Shown one piece after another: positions 42,702 through 51,358 of a stretch of DNA of 64,000 bases (positions are counted from its first letter, which is position 1; each line of letters starts with the position of its first letter). The position numbers and the translations under genes were made by a program. The DNA comes from Muribaculaceae bacterium. Lineage in GTDB: Bacteria > Bacteroidota > Bacteroidia > Bacteroidales > Muribaculaceae. The notes beneath the pieces were generated by a model that did not search any database, had not been told where the DNA came from, and was given only the letters and a program-made list of their open reading frames with translations. Where the stretch lies: positions 1 to 64,000 of the forward strand of contig JAIDXM010000022.1 of NCBI GenBank assembly GCA_029058745.1. The letters run 5' to 3'.

Positions 42702-45700
42702 TCAGAATTGAATCTTCATAGTCTCCGACTGTTTTCCTGTCTCAAGCGTGATGACATAGATTCCCTGACGGAGATTTAGTTCGCGGCGTGCCGCCTCTGA
42801 CACATCGGATTTGGTGGACTCGAATGTGCCAAGCAATACACCCGTGATGTCAAACACCTTGCATGTCACCACAGCGGAATCCTCAATCATGCCCACTCCT
42901 GAAGACGCCGCCACTCTGAGCACGCCGGAGGCGTCCTGGAGTCCGGTGATGTCCCATTCAAGACCCTCCGGGAGTTCGGGGAGCTCGAAGGTTGGCTCGC
43001 CCTTGAAGTTTTCGGTAATCCAGAGACGGAACTCATCTCCCACTGCAGGGACATAATCGGGATTCATCTCAATCGCCACCGTACCGTTCAAGGAAAGGGT
43101 GCCCTTGACACTTATATAGGAGCAGTCATTGCTCTTTCCGGCCACTCGGAGATACAGGCTCAACGTGGCGCCCTGGTTGACGGTCACATTCCCGGTAGAG
43201 AAAACTGGTCCGTAACGATATGGATTGCTGTCTGAATACGAACCGGGTTCGAGCACACCGCCACTTGAAACCGTTATGTCAGCGACAGAGCCGCGACCGC
43301 GAAGTTTTCCGTTCCCGCCAATGGTGAGCGGTCTGTCAAGGAAGACAGTGTTATACGGAGTCTTTGAGGCCATCAGGCTGAGAGTCCCGTCGTTTACGGT
43401 GAATGTGGATATCCCGCTCATAAGCTTCGTCAGCCTCATGTCGCATTTACCCGTCTTCACCACCTTGGGATTCCCGGAGAAAGTTCCGGTAAAGCCTACT
43501 GTCGTGTCATCGTTGCCTATAGTCAGGGTTCCGGTGCCGTTGTATGCTCCCGATCCCTTGAGGTTGGCAACCTTCATATCGTATGTCTGAGCGTTGAAGG
43601 TTGCGCCCGAAGCGATATTGAGGGTAGCGTATGGCATCCCATACGTGTTGTCCCACTTGAAATCCGGGTCATAGCTGCTTCCGCGTTTGAAATGGGCCGC
43701 GATAAGCTCTCCTTTGAAATCCGACCAGTTCCCTTTGAGGTCACATCTTGGACCTGCCGCATATACGCTCAACGTCCCTTCTCCTGTCAGTTTTCCGGTA
43801 TATGTGCATCGTGTGTCAAGATAAAGCGACCCGCTGTTGCCGGCGCCGACATAATAATTTGTGGCGTTGTTGCTGTAGGTATAAATATCCGCTGGATCGT
43901 AAAGGGAACCCTTCACGAATTCCACCGTATTCGCGATTGAAATTGCCGATGAAGATGTCTCCGAAGCATTCACCACACCATCCTCAATCACAAGACGGGT
44001 CATTGTATTGCCTGCGGCAAGATTGAGTGTACCTTTGCCTCGTTTGTAAAGGAACTGGCCGATGTCGGCTGTCTGTATGGCTGACGTGGTGGTAAGTTCA
44101 ACGCCATCCGGCACTTCAAGCGCGGAATTTCCCATTCTCATGGTGATGCGCTGTCCGAGTGTGCCTGAGGTGTTCACTGCCAATGTCGCGTCACGGCCAA
44201 GATAGATGCGTGAGTTTATGTCAGAGAGCGCGCCTACATCCGTGCCTATATTATTGGCAAACACTCCGGCCACAAGCTTGCCGCCGTTGATGTATGTTCC
44301 ACCCGTGTAGCTGTTGATGTTGTTGACAGTAAGCGTTCCTGTCCCTTCTTTCACAAGAGACCCGGCACCCACAATCTGTCCGTCGCCGGAGAGTGTATAG
44401 TCTTTCTCGTTGTTGCTGAAAGTCACACTTGCCGGTTTGAGGCGTCCGGAAATGACCACATCCGTATTCTCCGCAGAGTCGTCGAATGTCACGGCGTCAC
44501 CGGGCACAAAAACATCAGCCTCCCCTGTCTCTGTGTCTTTGAATGTCAGTGAGTGGTCGAGGTCCCACAGTGCTGTCTCGCCGCCGGCCCAGGTCTTCAC
44601 TCCTGCGTCATATGCCGAAAGCTCCACATAAAGCTTGCCGTCCTCATAGAGGAGAGACTTCTTCATGTCGTCGATTCCGAGAATCACCAGGTCAGACAGA
44701 TTGCCGTCAATCTCCCCTACCTCACCAATCAGGTATTTTCCCATAGGCACTGTCTCGCTCCCTTCTGCAGGATGGTCGGTGAACCTGATGATGGGCTGGA
44801 GATATTCCGGGCCGTTGGTCCAGTCTTTTGTCTCTATGGTGAGCTTGGACGCATTCACCTTGTCGATTGTCTCATCTGCGAAAATGTCGAGTTCCACGAT
44901 GGCCCCGAATCCGAGAGTAAGGTCACCTACGGTGACAGTCCCCGCCTTGGTGTCGTCGCCAAGTCTGAGCACAGACGCATACTCCATGTCGAGACCTTTC
45001 GGAAGGTTGAGCGACGATGTCTCGAGCACGCCGAAACGGTTCAGCCATACCGGACTGTTGGTGAGTTCGCCGTCCAGGGCGACTGTACCTGCCCATACGT
45101 CGGTATTTCCGCTGTAAGTGTGTGTCCCGGCGGGCATCACAAGCTTGCCGTCACCCTGCTTTATGAGTTTCATATCTCCGGTGAAGAGTCCGGAAGAAAT
45201 GGTATGGGTGAAAGTCTGCTTCGTGATGTTGCTATTGGAGTTGTGACCCTCAATCCATATGGGGGCATTGACAGTCAGCACGGATGGAGAGACTCCGTCG
45301 GCGGCGGATATTGTCATGTCGCCTGTCTCGCACACAATCACATGCTTACCGTTGAGGGAAGCGTCGATGGTGCCGTTGTTGGCCACCTCAGTGCGTCCGG
45401 TCATCGTGAGAGGAGCCGGAGGAACGGTGATGTCCTCAAACTGGCTGAGCGCGAAGCTCACGTGGGGCGGCTGGTTGTAGCCGCACATCTGCCACACCAT
45501 CGCGTTGCGGTACTGATGGTCATACCATAGTGAATAGATGCGGTACTCTGTCGGGATATCGGTGGAATAGATGCGGATGTTGTTGTCGGCGTCGCGCATA
45601 ATATACTCCTCGCGCCAGTCGCCGAGGATATCACCCTGGAAGCATGGTGTTCCCTTCGTGTCGTTGTTGGTCTTGCTTCCTTCAAGGAGGGCGATCCTTC

Positions 45701-47285
45701 CCTCTCTCGGCTTATATATCGCGCCTGCGGTATTCTTTCCGTTGTCATAGTCAAACGACTCGTCGCAGAGGTCGCCATCCCAGAACACCCTGAAATTCTG
45801 TGTGATTGATACTGATGATTTGCTGTCGCCGACAACTGATTTATGGGATGCCCCGCCGATCAGATTGTCATCGTGGGCTGACACTCCCTCTGAACCCGGA
45901 TATTCATCTATGAAGTTACCCATGTTGGCACGACCGTCGTCACTTCCGCTTACTGTGCGGTAATATATTTTCGATGTCGTCGCGTCACGGTAGTTGTTGT
46001 TGGGAAGATCCTCGTTGCAGGCAAAAATCTCCTGACCCCAGGTGTAAGGGTCGAAGTCTCCGCAATGCTGCGCGTCGCCATGTCCGAGTCCTGTGGTGGA
46101 GAGGCCGAACCCATTGTCGTCAATCACCATTGAACCATAGACAATCTCGTCACGTCCATCCCAATCGACATCCGCAATTCCCATGTTGTGGTACCCTTGT
46201 CCATACCATGCGCCACCTATGTCGTTCCATCTCCAACGTTCCACAAGCTTATGGCTCGCAGGGTCTATATCATAGGTAATGAATTTGTGTTTCGTATAGA
46301 TTCCTCGTCCGAGGAAAAGACTCGGCTTGCGCCCGTCAAGATAGGGAGCGGCGAAGAAATACTTGCTGCTACGGTGGCCATAGCCGTCGCCCCATTCATT
46401 GTTCACGAGAGCATCGTAGGCGCTTCCGCTCAGAATCCCGTTGGGATTGTTGGCTTCCTCCACTCTCACAAGCGGGAAGTCTATACATTCATACGGTTCA
46501 CAGGTAAGACCGTCGGCATATACGAGATATTCCTTCCCCCAGTGCATGAACCATTGGCCGTCGGGCCAAGTGTTGCCACGATAGTTGATGGACGCGTCGC
46601 CTACGGTGTAGGTGGTGCCGTCGGCCTTGTGTATCACAGTGCCGTCGGCTGCGCGGAACACAACCTCGGCCCTTCCGTCGCCATCCCAGTCATAAGCGAT
46701 GATATTGATTTCGTTGTTCTGGAAATCACCCATGTTCGGACCGAAATTAATCCACCATTTCACCGTGCCATCCATCTCCAGACACTCCACCACTGTGAAT
46801 ATTCCGTCATCGCCATTGTGGAAGTCAGTGCTTGTATTGTCATACTTCATGATGATTTCAAGCTCGCCATCGCCATCCACGTCCGCCACAGTAGCATCAT
46901 TTGGCACAAGGGCGGTCTTGATTTCTGCCGGGTGTTTCGGGGTGATGATAGTGTAGTTCTTCTCCCACACCTTCACAGGGTCGCAGGCGGCTGACTCCAC
47001 ACCATCCACCACGGCCCTCACCGTATATGTAGCGTCGAGTGAGCCGGACGGGTCTGTGAAATTGGATACTTTCAGCGGTGTGCTGTTTAGTTTTGTGGAG
47101 CCACGGTATATGTTATACTCCGTGCCCTCCCACTCTTCGGCTGTGATACGCCACGAGCAATAAACGCCGCCATCGGTCTTCATGGCCACCAGTCCGCGGC
47201 CAAGCACGTCGGTGACACGCTGAGCCATAATCCCCGGTGCGATAGCCATTGAAGCCGCCATGGCGAGCAGAATCTTTCTTCTCAT
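42702..47285 (-). CDS. PL11 rhamnogalacturonan lyase fused to autotransporter-type repeats
   Basis: A signal peptide (1-21) is followed by a PL11 lyase domain (about 22-620) with DVDGDGELE, DWDGDGRAE, DVDWDGRDE and LGDWREEYIMRDADNNIRIY. Next come about 800 residues of passenger-associated repeats, e.g. LIKQGDGKLVMPAGTHTYSG and LVKEGTGTLTVNNINSYTGG, which usually form a long beta-helix stalk in autotransporters. No outer-membrane barrel follows. Instead the C-terminus (LNLRQGIYVITLETGKQSETMKIQF) looks like a type IX-like sorting tail. At 1527 residues it is far longer than normal PL11. It should display a lyase on the cell surface. It has its own promoter and a strong terminator. Confidence 0.88.
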   Translation of the reverse strand: MRRKILLAMAASMAIAPGIMAQRVTDVLGRGLVAMKTDGGVYCSWRITAEEWEGTEYNIYRGSTKLNSTPLKVSNFTDPSGSLDATYTVRAVVDGVESAACDPVKVWEKNYTIITPKHPAEIKTALVPNDATVADVDGDGELEIIMKYDNTSTDFHNGDDGIFTVVECLEMDGTVKWWINFGPNMGDFQNNEINIIAYDWDGDGRAEVVFRAADGTVIHKADGTTYTVGDASINYRGNTWPDGQWFMHWGKEYLVYADGLTCEPYECIDFPLVRVEEANNPNGILSGSAYDALVNNEWGDGYGHRSSKYFFAAPYLDGRKPSLFLGRGIYTKHKFITYDIDPASHKLVERWRWNDIGGAWYGQGYHNMGIADVDWDGRDEIVYGSMVIDDNGFGLSTTGLGHGDAQHCGDFDPYTWGQEIFACNEDLPNNNYRDATTSKIYYRTVSGSDDGRANMGNFIDEYPGSEGVSAHDDNLIGGASHKSVVGDSKSSVSITQNFRVFWDGDLCDESFDYDNGKNTAGAIYKPREGRIALLEGSKTNNDTKGTPCFQGDILGDWREEYIMRDADNNIRIYSTDIPTEYRIYSLWYDHQYRNAMVWQMCGYNQPPHVSFALSQFEDITVPPAPLTMTGRTEVANNGTIDASLNGKHVIVCETGDMTISAADGVSPSVLTVNAPIWIEGHNSNSNITKQTFTHTISSGLFTGDMKLIKQGDGKLVMPAGTHTYSGNTDVWAGTVALDGELTNSPVWLNRFGVLETSSLNLPKGLDMEYASVLRLGDDTKAGTVTVGDLTLGFGAIVELDIFADETIDKVNASKLTIETKDWTNGPEYLQPIIRFTDHPAEGSETVPMGKYLIGEVGEIDGNLSDLVILGIDDMKKSLLYEDGKLYVELSAYDAGVKTWAGGETALWDLDHSLTFKDTETGEADVFVPGDAVTFDDSAENTDVVISGRLKPASVTFSNNEKDYTLSGDGQIVGAGSLVKEGTGTLTVNNINSYTGGTYINGGKLVAGVFANNIGTDVGALSDINSRIYLGRDATLAVNTSGTLGQRITMRMGNSALEVPDGVELTTTSAIQTADIGQFLYKRGKGTLNLAAGNTMTRLVIEDGVVNASETSSSAISIANTVEFVKGSLYDPADIYTYSNNATNYYVGAGNSGSLYLDTRCTYTGKLTGEGTLSVYAAGPRCDLKGNWSDFKGELIAAHFKRGSSYDPDFKWDNTYGMPYATLNIASGATFNAQTYDMKVANLKGSGAYNGTGTLTIGNDDTTVGFTGTFSGNPKVVKTGKCDMRLTKLMSGISTFTVNDGTLSLMASKTPYNTVFLDRPLTIGGNGKLRGRGSVADITVSSGGVLEPGSYSDSNPYRYGPVFSTGNVTVNQGATLSLYLRVAGKSNDCSYISVKGTLSLNGTVAIEMNPDYVPAVGDEFRLWITENFKGEPTFELPELPEGLEWDITGLQDASGVLRVAASSGVGMIEDSAVVTCKVFDITGVLLGTFESTKSDVSEAARRELNLRQGIYVITLETGKQSETMKIQF

Positions 47286-47378
47286 AATGTAAGATTGCTA
47301 TAGAAAAAATAAATAATTGTCAATAATAGTTATAGAAAACCCTCAATCGGTTTGTGTATCCGTTATTTATGTATCCCA

Positions 47379-47395
47379 ACATGCCGGAGGCACGT
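47379..47395 (-). repeat. REP palindrome copy, one stem mismatch
   Basis: ACATGCC-GGA-GGCACGT. On the - strand GTAGAG precedes it, matching the GTAGGG of other copies. Confidence 0.7.
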
Positions 47396-47495
47396 CTCTA
47401 CACACCGGAACGCACAAATACTTTCTGTTTTATCTATAAAATAACCTGTTAGGACGCACGAAAAGTTCAAATTGCGTATTAGAAAGGCTTATCCG

Positions 47496-47527
47496 CAAAT
47501 TTACAATAATTTACCGACACCCACAAC
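47496..47527 (-). promoter_or_regulatory. promoter of the PL11-repeat fusion gene
   Basis: GTTG, a 20-nt spacer and TAAATTTG in - strand reading. The predicted 5' UTR is about 200 nt and includes the REP copy at 47379. Confidence 0.65.
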
Positions 47528-47608
47528 ATTAACCATTTTTTTTTGATAAATTTGACATAATAAATGATATAATGCCAAACAGCTCGATGATAAGACGAAG
47601 CAACAACC

Positions 47609-47625
47609 ACGTTTCAAAGAAACGT
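47609..47625. repeat. palindrome ACGTTTC-AAA-GAAACGT
   Basis: A perfect 7-bp stem with a 3-nt loop, related to the copy at 47790 (GCGTTTC-TTT-GAAACGC). Confidence 0.75.
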
Positions 47626-47681
47626 TATACTCAACACGAGAACACTTATCAATCAAGAGCGAATTTATCAAGAGGCATCAA

Positions 47682-47749
47682 TTCTTCATCAGAATGCATT
47701 CCATCAAAGGGAAATTATTTTCTTCATCAGAATGCATTCCATCAAAGGG
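47682..47749 (+). repeat. 30-bp direct repeat, two copies at 38-bp period
   Basis: The unit starting TTCTTCATCAGAATGCATTC is identical at 47682-47711 and 47720-47749, with an 8-bp spacer. Confidence 0.9.
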
Positions 47750-47786
47750 GCATACTTGAGGATTTAAGAGAATCCGACTGTCCGGT

Positions 47787-47806
47787 GGAGCGTTTCTTTG
47801 AAACGC
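47787..47806 (+). repeat. REP-like palindrome with 5' GGAG
   Basis: GGAG runs into GCGTTTC-TTT-GAAACGC (stem 47790-47806). GGAG is the alternative REP 5' tetranucleotide. It lies 84 bp before the RAYT start. Confidence 0.75.
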
Positions 47807-47889
47807 TTGCATAGAATAAGATTATTTGCTATTTTTGCATATCATCGATTCTCGTAAAATCAGGATTCCAAATACCAAATCATCAACCT

Positions 47890-48927
47890 ATGCCCATCAT
47901 GGAAAACTCCTTCGAAATCTCATATCAGAATATCAACTGGAATCCTGCCTGCCAGGACATCATCACTCATTCGCAGAACCGCAGGGCTTTCTGGAACGAC
48001 TATAAATCGCGACGCATATATATGGTGACAATCACACGCAACAGTCGGCTCAACACGCCGTTTTCGCGCGTGACATATGCCGGGCATGACAACGACGGAA
48101 GAATAAAAGCCATCACACAACCGTCTGATTATGGCAAAATTATCAGTGAGGAATTATATCGGATGGAAAGATTCTTCAATGAGATAAAATTACTGAAAAA
48201 TGAAATCATGCCCGACCATCTGCATTTCATCATCTTTGTAAAGGAAAGGCTGGATATAGGTCTTGGAGGTGTGGTGAAGTTCTTCAAAGGGAACTGCACC
48301 AAGCGTCTCAGGGAAGTATTCCCCAAGTTTGAAGAGATGGGCATCTCTGTATTCGGCAGTGGTTATAACGACAGGATTGTATATCGTGAAGGAGCGCTTG
48401 ACATAATGATGAATTATGTCACCGACAATCCGCGACGTCTGCTACTCAGACAAATGTATCCTTCATATTTTAGAAAAGCATGCAGACTGAAAATCGGAGG
48501 AAGGGTATTTGACGCATACGGCAATCTTGATTTGCTTTACGAGCCAATCAAAAGTCCTTTGATTGTAAGCAGCAGATTTACAGTTCAGGAAAAAAAAGAA
48601 TATGAAAATGAATGGCATGAGACTGCACGATGCGGAGGAGCACTGGTGTCGCCATTCATCAGCGAATCAGAAAAAGAGAAAAGAAATACGCTTCTGAGAG
48701 AAGGAGCCAGCGCGATTCATATAGTTGATTACAGATTCGGGGAAAGGTACAAGCCGTCCGGGAAAATGTTTGACCTGTGTGCGGCGGGAAGACTGCTTCT
48801 GCTTTCCGAGATATGCACGCAAACCGAAGAAAAGGAGATGAGCAGACTACGAGCCCTACACATGAACGACACCGCAAGATGGCTTGTCTCTGCCACCACA
48901 TCCCAATCAATAAAGATTTCCCGATAA
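47890..48927 (+). CDS. REP-associated tyrosine transposase (Y1/IS200-like) with extra C-terminal domain
   Basis: The Y1-type HUH nuclease domain covers about residues 30-195. The metal-binding His pair is MPDHLHFIIF (H110, H112) and the catalytic Tyr is Y176 in MMNYVTDNPRRLLLR. Unlike standard single-domain RAYTs of about 150-220 residues, it has a further ~100 residues. These include GGALVSPFISESEKEKRNTLLREGAS and FDLCAAGRLLLLSE, which resemble a SLOG/DprA-like Rossmann module. RAYTs act on REP hairpins, and several GTAG-REPs occur in this window. The gene lies on the opposite strand to the surrounding PUL and is probably domesticated. Start 47890 or 47899 are both possible. Confidence 0.85.
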   Translation: MPIMENSFEISYQNINWNPACQDIITHSQNRRAFWNDYKSRRIYMVTITRNSRLNTPFSRVTYAGHDNDGRIKAITQPSDYGKIISEELYRMERFFNEIKLLKNEIMPDHLHFIIFVKERLDIGLGGVVKFFKGNCTKRLREVFPKFEEMGISVFGSGYNDRIVYREGALDIMMNYVTDNPRRLLLRQMYPSYFRKACRLKIGGRVFDAYGNLDLLYEPIKSPLIVSSRFTVQEKKEYENEWHETARCGGALVSPFISESEKEKRNTLLREGASAIHIVDYRFGERYKPSGKMFDLCAAGRLLLLSEICTQTEEKEMSRLRALHMNDTARWLVSATTSQSIKISR

Positions 48928-48975
48928 CCTCGACATGGGAGCGAATGCACAATAGAAGATTGTGGATGGAAAAAG

Positions 48976-49003
48976 AGAGGGGAAGCCGGATGGCTTCCCC
49001 TCT
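48976..49003. terminator. terminator of the PUL 2 surface protein gene
   Basis: AGAGGGGAAGCC (48976-48987) pairs with GGCTTCCCCTCT (48992-49003) around a GGAT loop. The - strand continues CTTTTT. It may also stop the RAYT transcript. Confidence 0.88.
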
Positions 49004-49024
49004 TGGATTTATGACTATGAAAGA

Positions 49025-51187
49025 TTATTTTACGATAACCTTCTTGCCATTGTGGATGTAGATGCCGGGACGAGTAGGCTGTGCCATGCGTACACCGTCG
49101 ATTGAGTAGTACCAGTTGTCACCCTCAACCTCTGCCTCTACACCGGCAACACCGCTCTGAGAGCCAGCCTGCTGGAAGACAGTAATCTTGGTGCAGGCAG
49201 TGTCGATACGATAGAGAGGATGAGTAACGTCATAAAGACCGGTCTCCTCGTTGAGCACGCCGTCAGCAGCTACGCTATAAACTGTATTGTCACCACCGAG
49301 AAGAGCGTAGTAATCTTCAGCAGTTGCGCATACAGGATGTACAGAGTTGCTACCGTAATCGTTGATATAGTTAACAACAACGAAATCATCCTTGTCAAGA
49401 TCCTTAACGATGATGTTCTTGTAGTTACCGCCTGCTGTAGCGTTGTTGTAGATACCGATACGGTACATTGCGCTCACATTCTGGCCTGCGAATACAGTAA
49501 GACCCTCGAACAGACCCTCACCGGTCTCGTTGGCATCCTTCTCGATATAATTGATTACGTTAACCGTGTTGTCCTCTGAGAGGAAGCCGAAAGGATAAGC
49601 AACCTCAAGAACAGCATTGCCATTGTCATCAACAACCGGAGTGCCGTCCTCACCTACCTGCTGGGTGCCTTCAACATTGTAATAGAGACGCTTGCGGGCA
49701 GTCCAGTTATTGAAACCGGAAGTAGTGGCAGAATTAAGAACCTTCCATTCAGATACACCAAGTGCAGCTGCAAGTTCTTCCTGAGTCATGCGTGCGAAAT
49801 CGTAAAGCTTCTTAGTCTCGAACTCGATATCATTCTCAACTGTCACAGACTTAGACTCGAAACCGAATGCCTCTGAAGTGACGGTAAGTGTACCGGCCTC
49901 CTCTACAGAAAGTTTGAAACCGGAAGCCTCGTCAGAACCTGAGATGCTCTGGCCGCTCACACCGTCAAATTTGTAGCTGATGAAGATAGTCGGACGCAAA
50001 GGAACTGACTCATTGCTTACAGTGAAGGTATAAGTCTTGGCATAGCCTTCAGACACTGCAGAGATGGTAGACACAACTTCGGGAAGCACTATAGGTGTGC
50101 AGTCAACCTCTACCTCAACAACCTGTGAAGTAGCGCCATCGCAAGTTGTCCAAGCCTTGAGAGTACCGCTTGTTGTAGTATTGTATTTGTACTCGCCGTC
50201 ACAGTCAGCATAATCAACCTCTACAGTCTGGCCGTCAGTGCCGGTTACGTGGAGAGTCTCACCGTCAATGAATGTGATTGTGTACTGACGGAAGTTGAGG
50301 TCAAGTTCCTCTTCAGGAGTCTTGCCGACACCTGTGAGAGCCACTGTCGGGTCGTTTGCATAGCCCTCGGAAGTCTCATAGGAAATCTTGATGTTGTCAA
50401 TACGGATAGTTGTCTGATAACGGGCAAGCATCAGGAACATACCCTCTGCATACATGCTGACGGGGAGCTCGCTTGTTGTGAGGCCGTCTTCACCGTTCTC
50501 ATATACCACCTGAGTCTCAGGTACAGTTCTTACGCCGGTCTTAACGATGTTGTAGTTAACGTCAAGTACGGTGTACTCTACCTCACGGTTCTCAACATCT
50601 ACATTGAGTTCTACAGTGTACCAAGCGCCATCAGCGAATGTGGTGGGCTCGGAGGTATCGATACTCCAGGCAACAGGAGTCTCAGCTGTCGGGTCGCCAC
50701 CGATAGCGGGAGCGTCAACTGCATACTGGAGGGACTGACCGTTAACCTGCGACATGTCGAAGAGATATGTCTCCCAAGAGTTGATGGGAGTCGCCCATGG
50801 GTTACGGTAGGGCTGGTTGTCGATACCGGTGTGGTTAGTGAAGATTGTGAACGCACCGTTGTACTGGTTGTTAGAACCGGTTGCGATGCAGAAGTCATAA
50901 GAGAGGGTGTATGTGCCATCCTCAAGCATTGACTGACCTTCGTCATTTAAGAAGATATCCTGTCCCCAGGTTACCTTACCTGAACGGCCGTTGTTCTGGC
51001 CGAGAGCGAGCTCGAGGAACTTACCGAACTCGTCGGAAGCGATAGTCTGCGATGCTCCGCCGAACGACCAGCCTGCCTCGGCGGCATCAGCTACGTTCTC
51101 GAAGTTCTGCTGATACAGTATTCGCGTGGTGGCGAATGAAGAAAGGGCCAGGGAGCCGACCCCAAGAGTTAATAAAAATTTTTTCAT
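49025..51187 (-). CDS. large secreted PUL 2 surface protein with type IX-like tail
   Basis: A signal peptide (1-19) is followed by a lectin-like N-domain (LYQQNFENVADAAEAGWSFGG, then VDVENREVEYTVLDVNYN), typical of concanavalin-like folds. Ig-like beta domains (VVSTISAVSEGYAKTYTFTVSN) and a C-terminal beta region come next. The C-terminus YYSIDGVRMAQPTRPGIYIHNGKKVIVK is a type IX-like sorting tail. Its place at the end of the tandem SusC/SusD operon suggests a surface glycan-binding protein. No catalytic motif was recognised. Lectin fold is a tentative reading. Confidence 0.72.
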   Translation of the reverse strand: MKKFLLTLGVGSLALSSFATTRILYQQNFENVADAAEAGWSFGGASQTIASDEFGKFLELALGQNNGRSGKVTWGQDIFLNDEGQSMLEDGTYTLSYDFCIATGSNNQYNGAFTIFTNHTGIDNQPYRNPWATPINSWETYLFDMSQVNGQSLQYAVDAPAIGGDPTAETPVAWSIDTSEPTTFADGAWYTVELNVDVENREVEYTVLDVNYNIVKTGVRTVPETQVVYENGEDGLTTSELPVSMYAEGMFLMLARYQTTIRIDNIKISYETSEGYANDPTVALTGVGKTPEEELDLNFRQYTITFIDGETLHVTGTDGQTVEVDYADCDGEYKYNTTTSGTLKAWTTCDGATSQVVEVEVDCTPIVLPEVVSTISAVSEGYAKTYTFTVSNESVPLRPTIFISYKFDGVSGQSISGSDEASGFKLSVEEAGTLTVTSEAFGFESKSVTVENDIEFETKKLYDFARMTQEELAAALGVSEWKVLNSATTSGFNNWTARKRLYYNVEGTQQVGEDGTPVVDDNGNAVLEVAYPFGFLSEDNTVNVINYIEKDANETGEGLFEGLTVFAGQNVSAMYRIGIYNNATAGGNYKNIIVKDLDKDDFVVVNYINDYGSNSVHPVCATAEDYYALLGGDNTVYSVAADGVLNEETGLYDVTHPLYRIDTACTKITVFQQAGSQSGVAGVEAEVEGDNWYYSIDGVRMAQPTRPGIYIHNGKKVIVK

Positions 51188-51314
51188 GGAAAAAATGTTA
51201 GTTAATAAAAAAATTTGGAAAAGGTTAGTTGAATAAACTTCTCTTAAATAATAAGACTTAATATTTCATAAAAAGTTTAAACAAGCCTCTTTGTTTTTGT
51301 CTGATTGTTTTGTC

Positions 51315-51349
51315 CTTGCGGACAGGATTGATTGAATCCTGCCCGCAAG
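51315..51349. terminator. hairpin between SusD and the surface protein gene
   Basis: CTTGCGGACAGGAT (51315-51328) pairs with ATCCTGCCCGCAAG (51336-51349) with one mismatch. No T-run follows on the - strand, so it may be an mRNA stability or partial-termination element. Confidence 0.6.
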
Positions 51350-51358
51350 AATCAATAA

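Larger units (their letters stand above)
47286..47889. other. 604-bp repeat-rich region upstream of the RAYT gene
   Basis: No gene is supported here. The region holds a REP copy (47379), a promoter for the PL11 fusion (47496-47527), two 7-bp-stem palindromes (47609 and 47790) and a 30-bp perfect direct repeat between them. Confidence 0.7.

Noticed and set aside
44553-45530. 325-aa + strand ORF antisense to the PL11 fusion
   Set aside because: Shadow ORF in a GC-biased codon context, with no domain.
47682-47749. Possible two-repeat CRISPR
   Set aside because: The spacer is only 8 bp, there are no cas genes, and the units lie within REP-like sequence.
47572-47814. 80-aa + strand ORF before the RAYT
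   Set aside because: It simply reads through the palindromes and the direct repeat; composition is repeat-driven and no homology is apparent.
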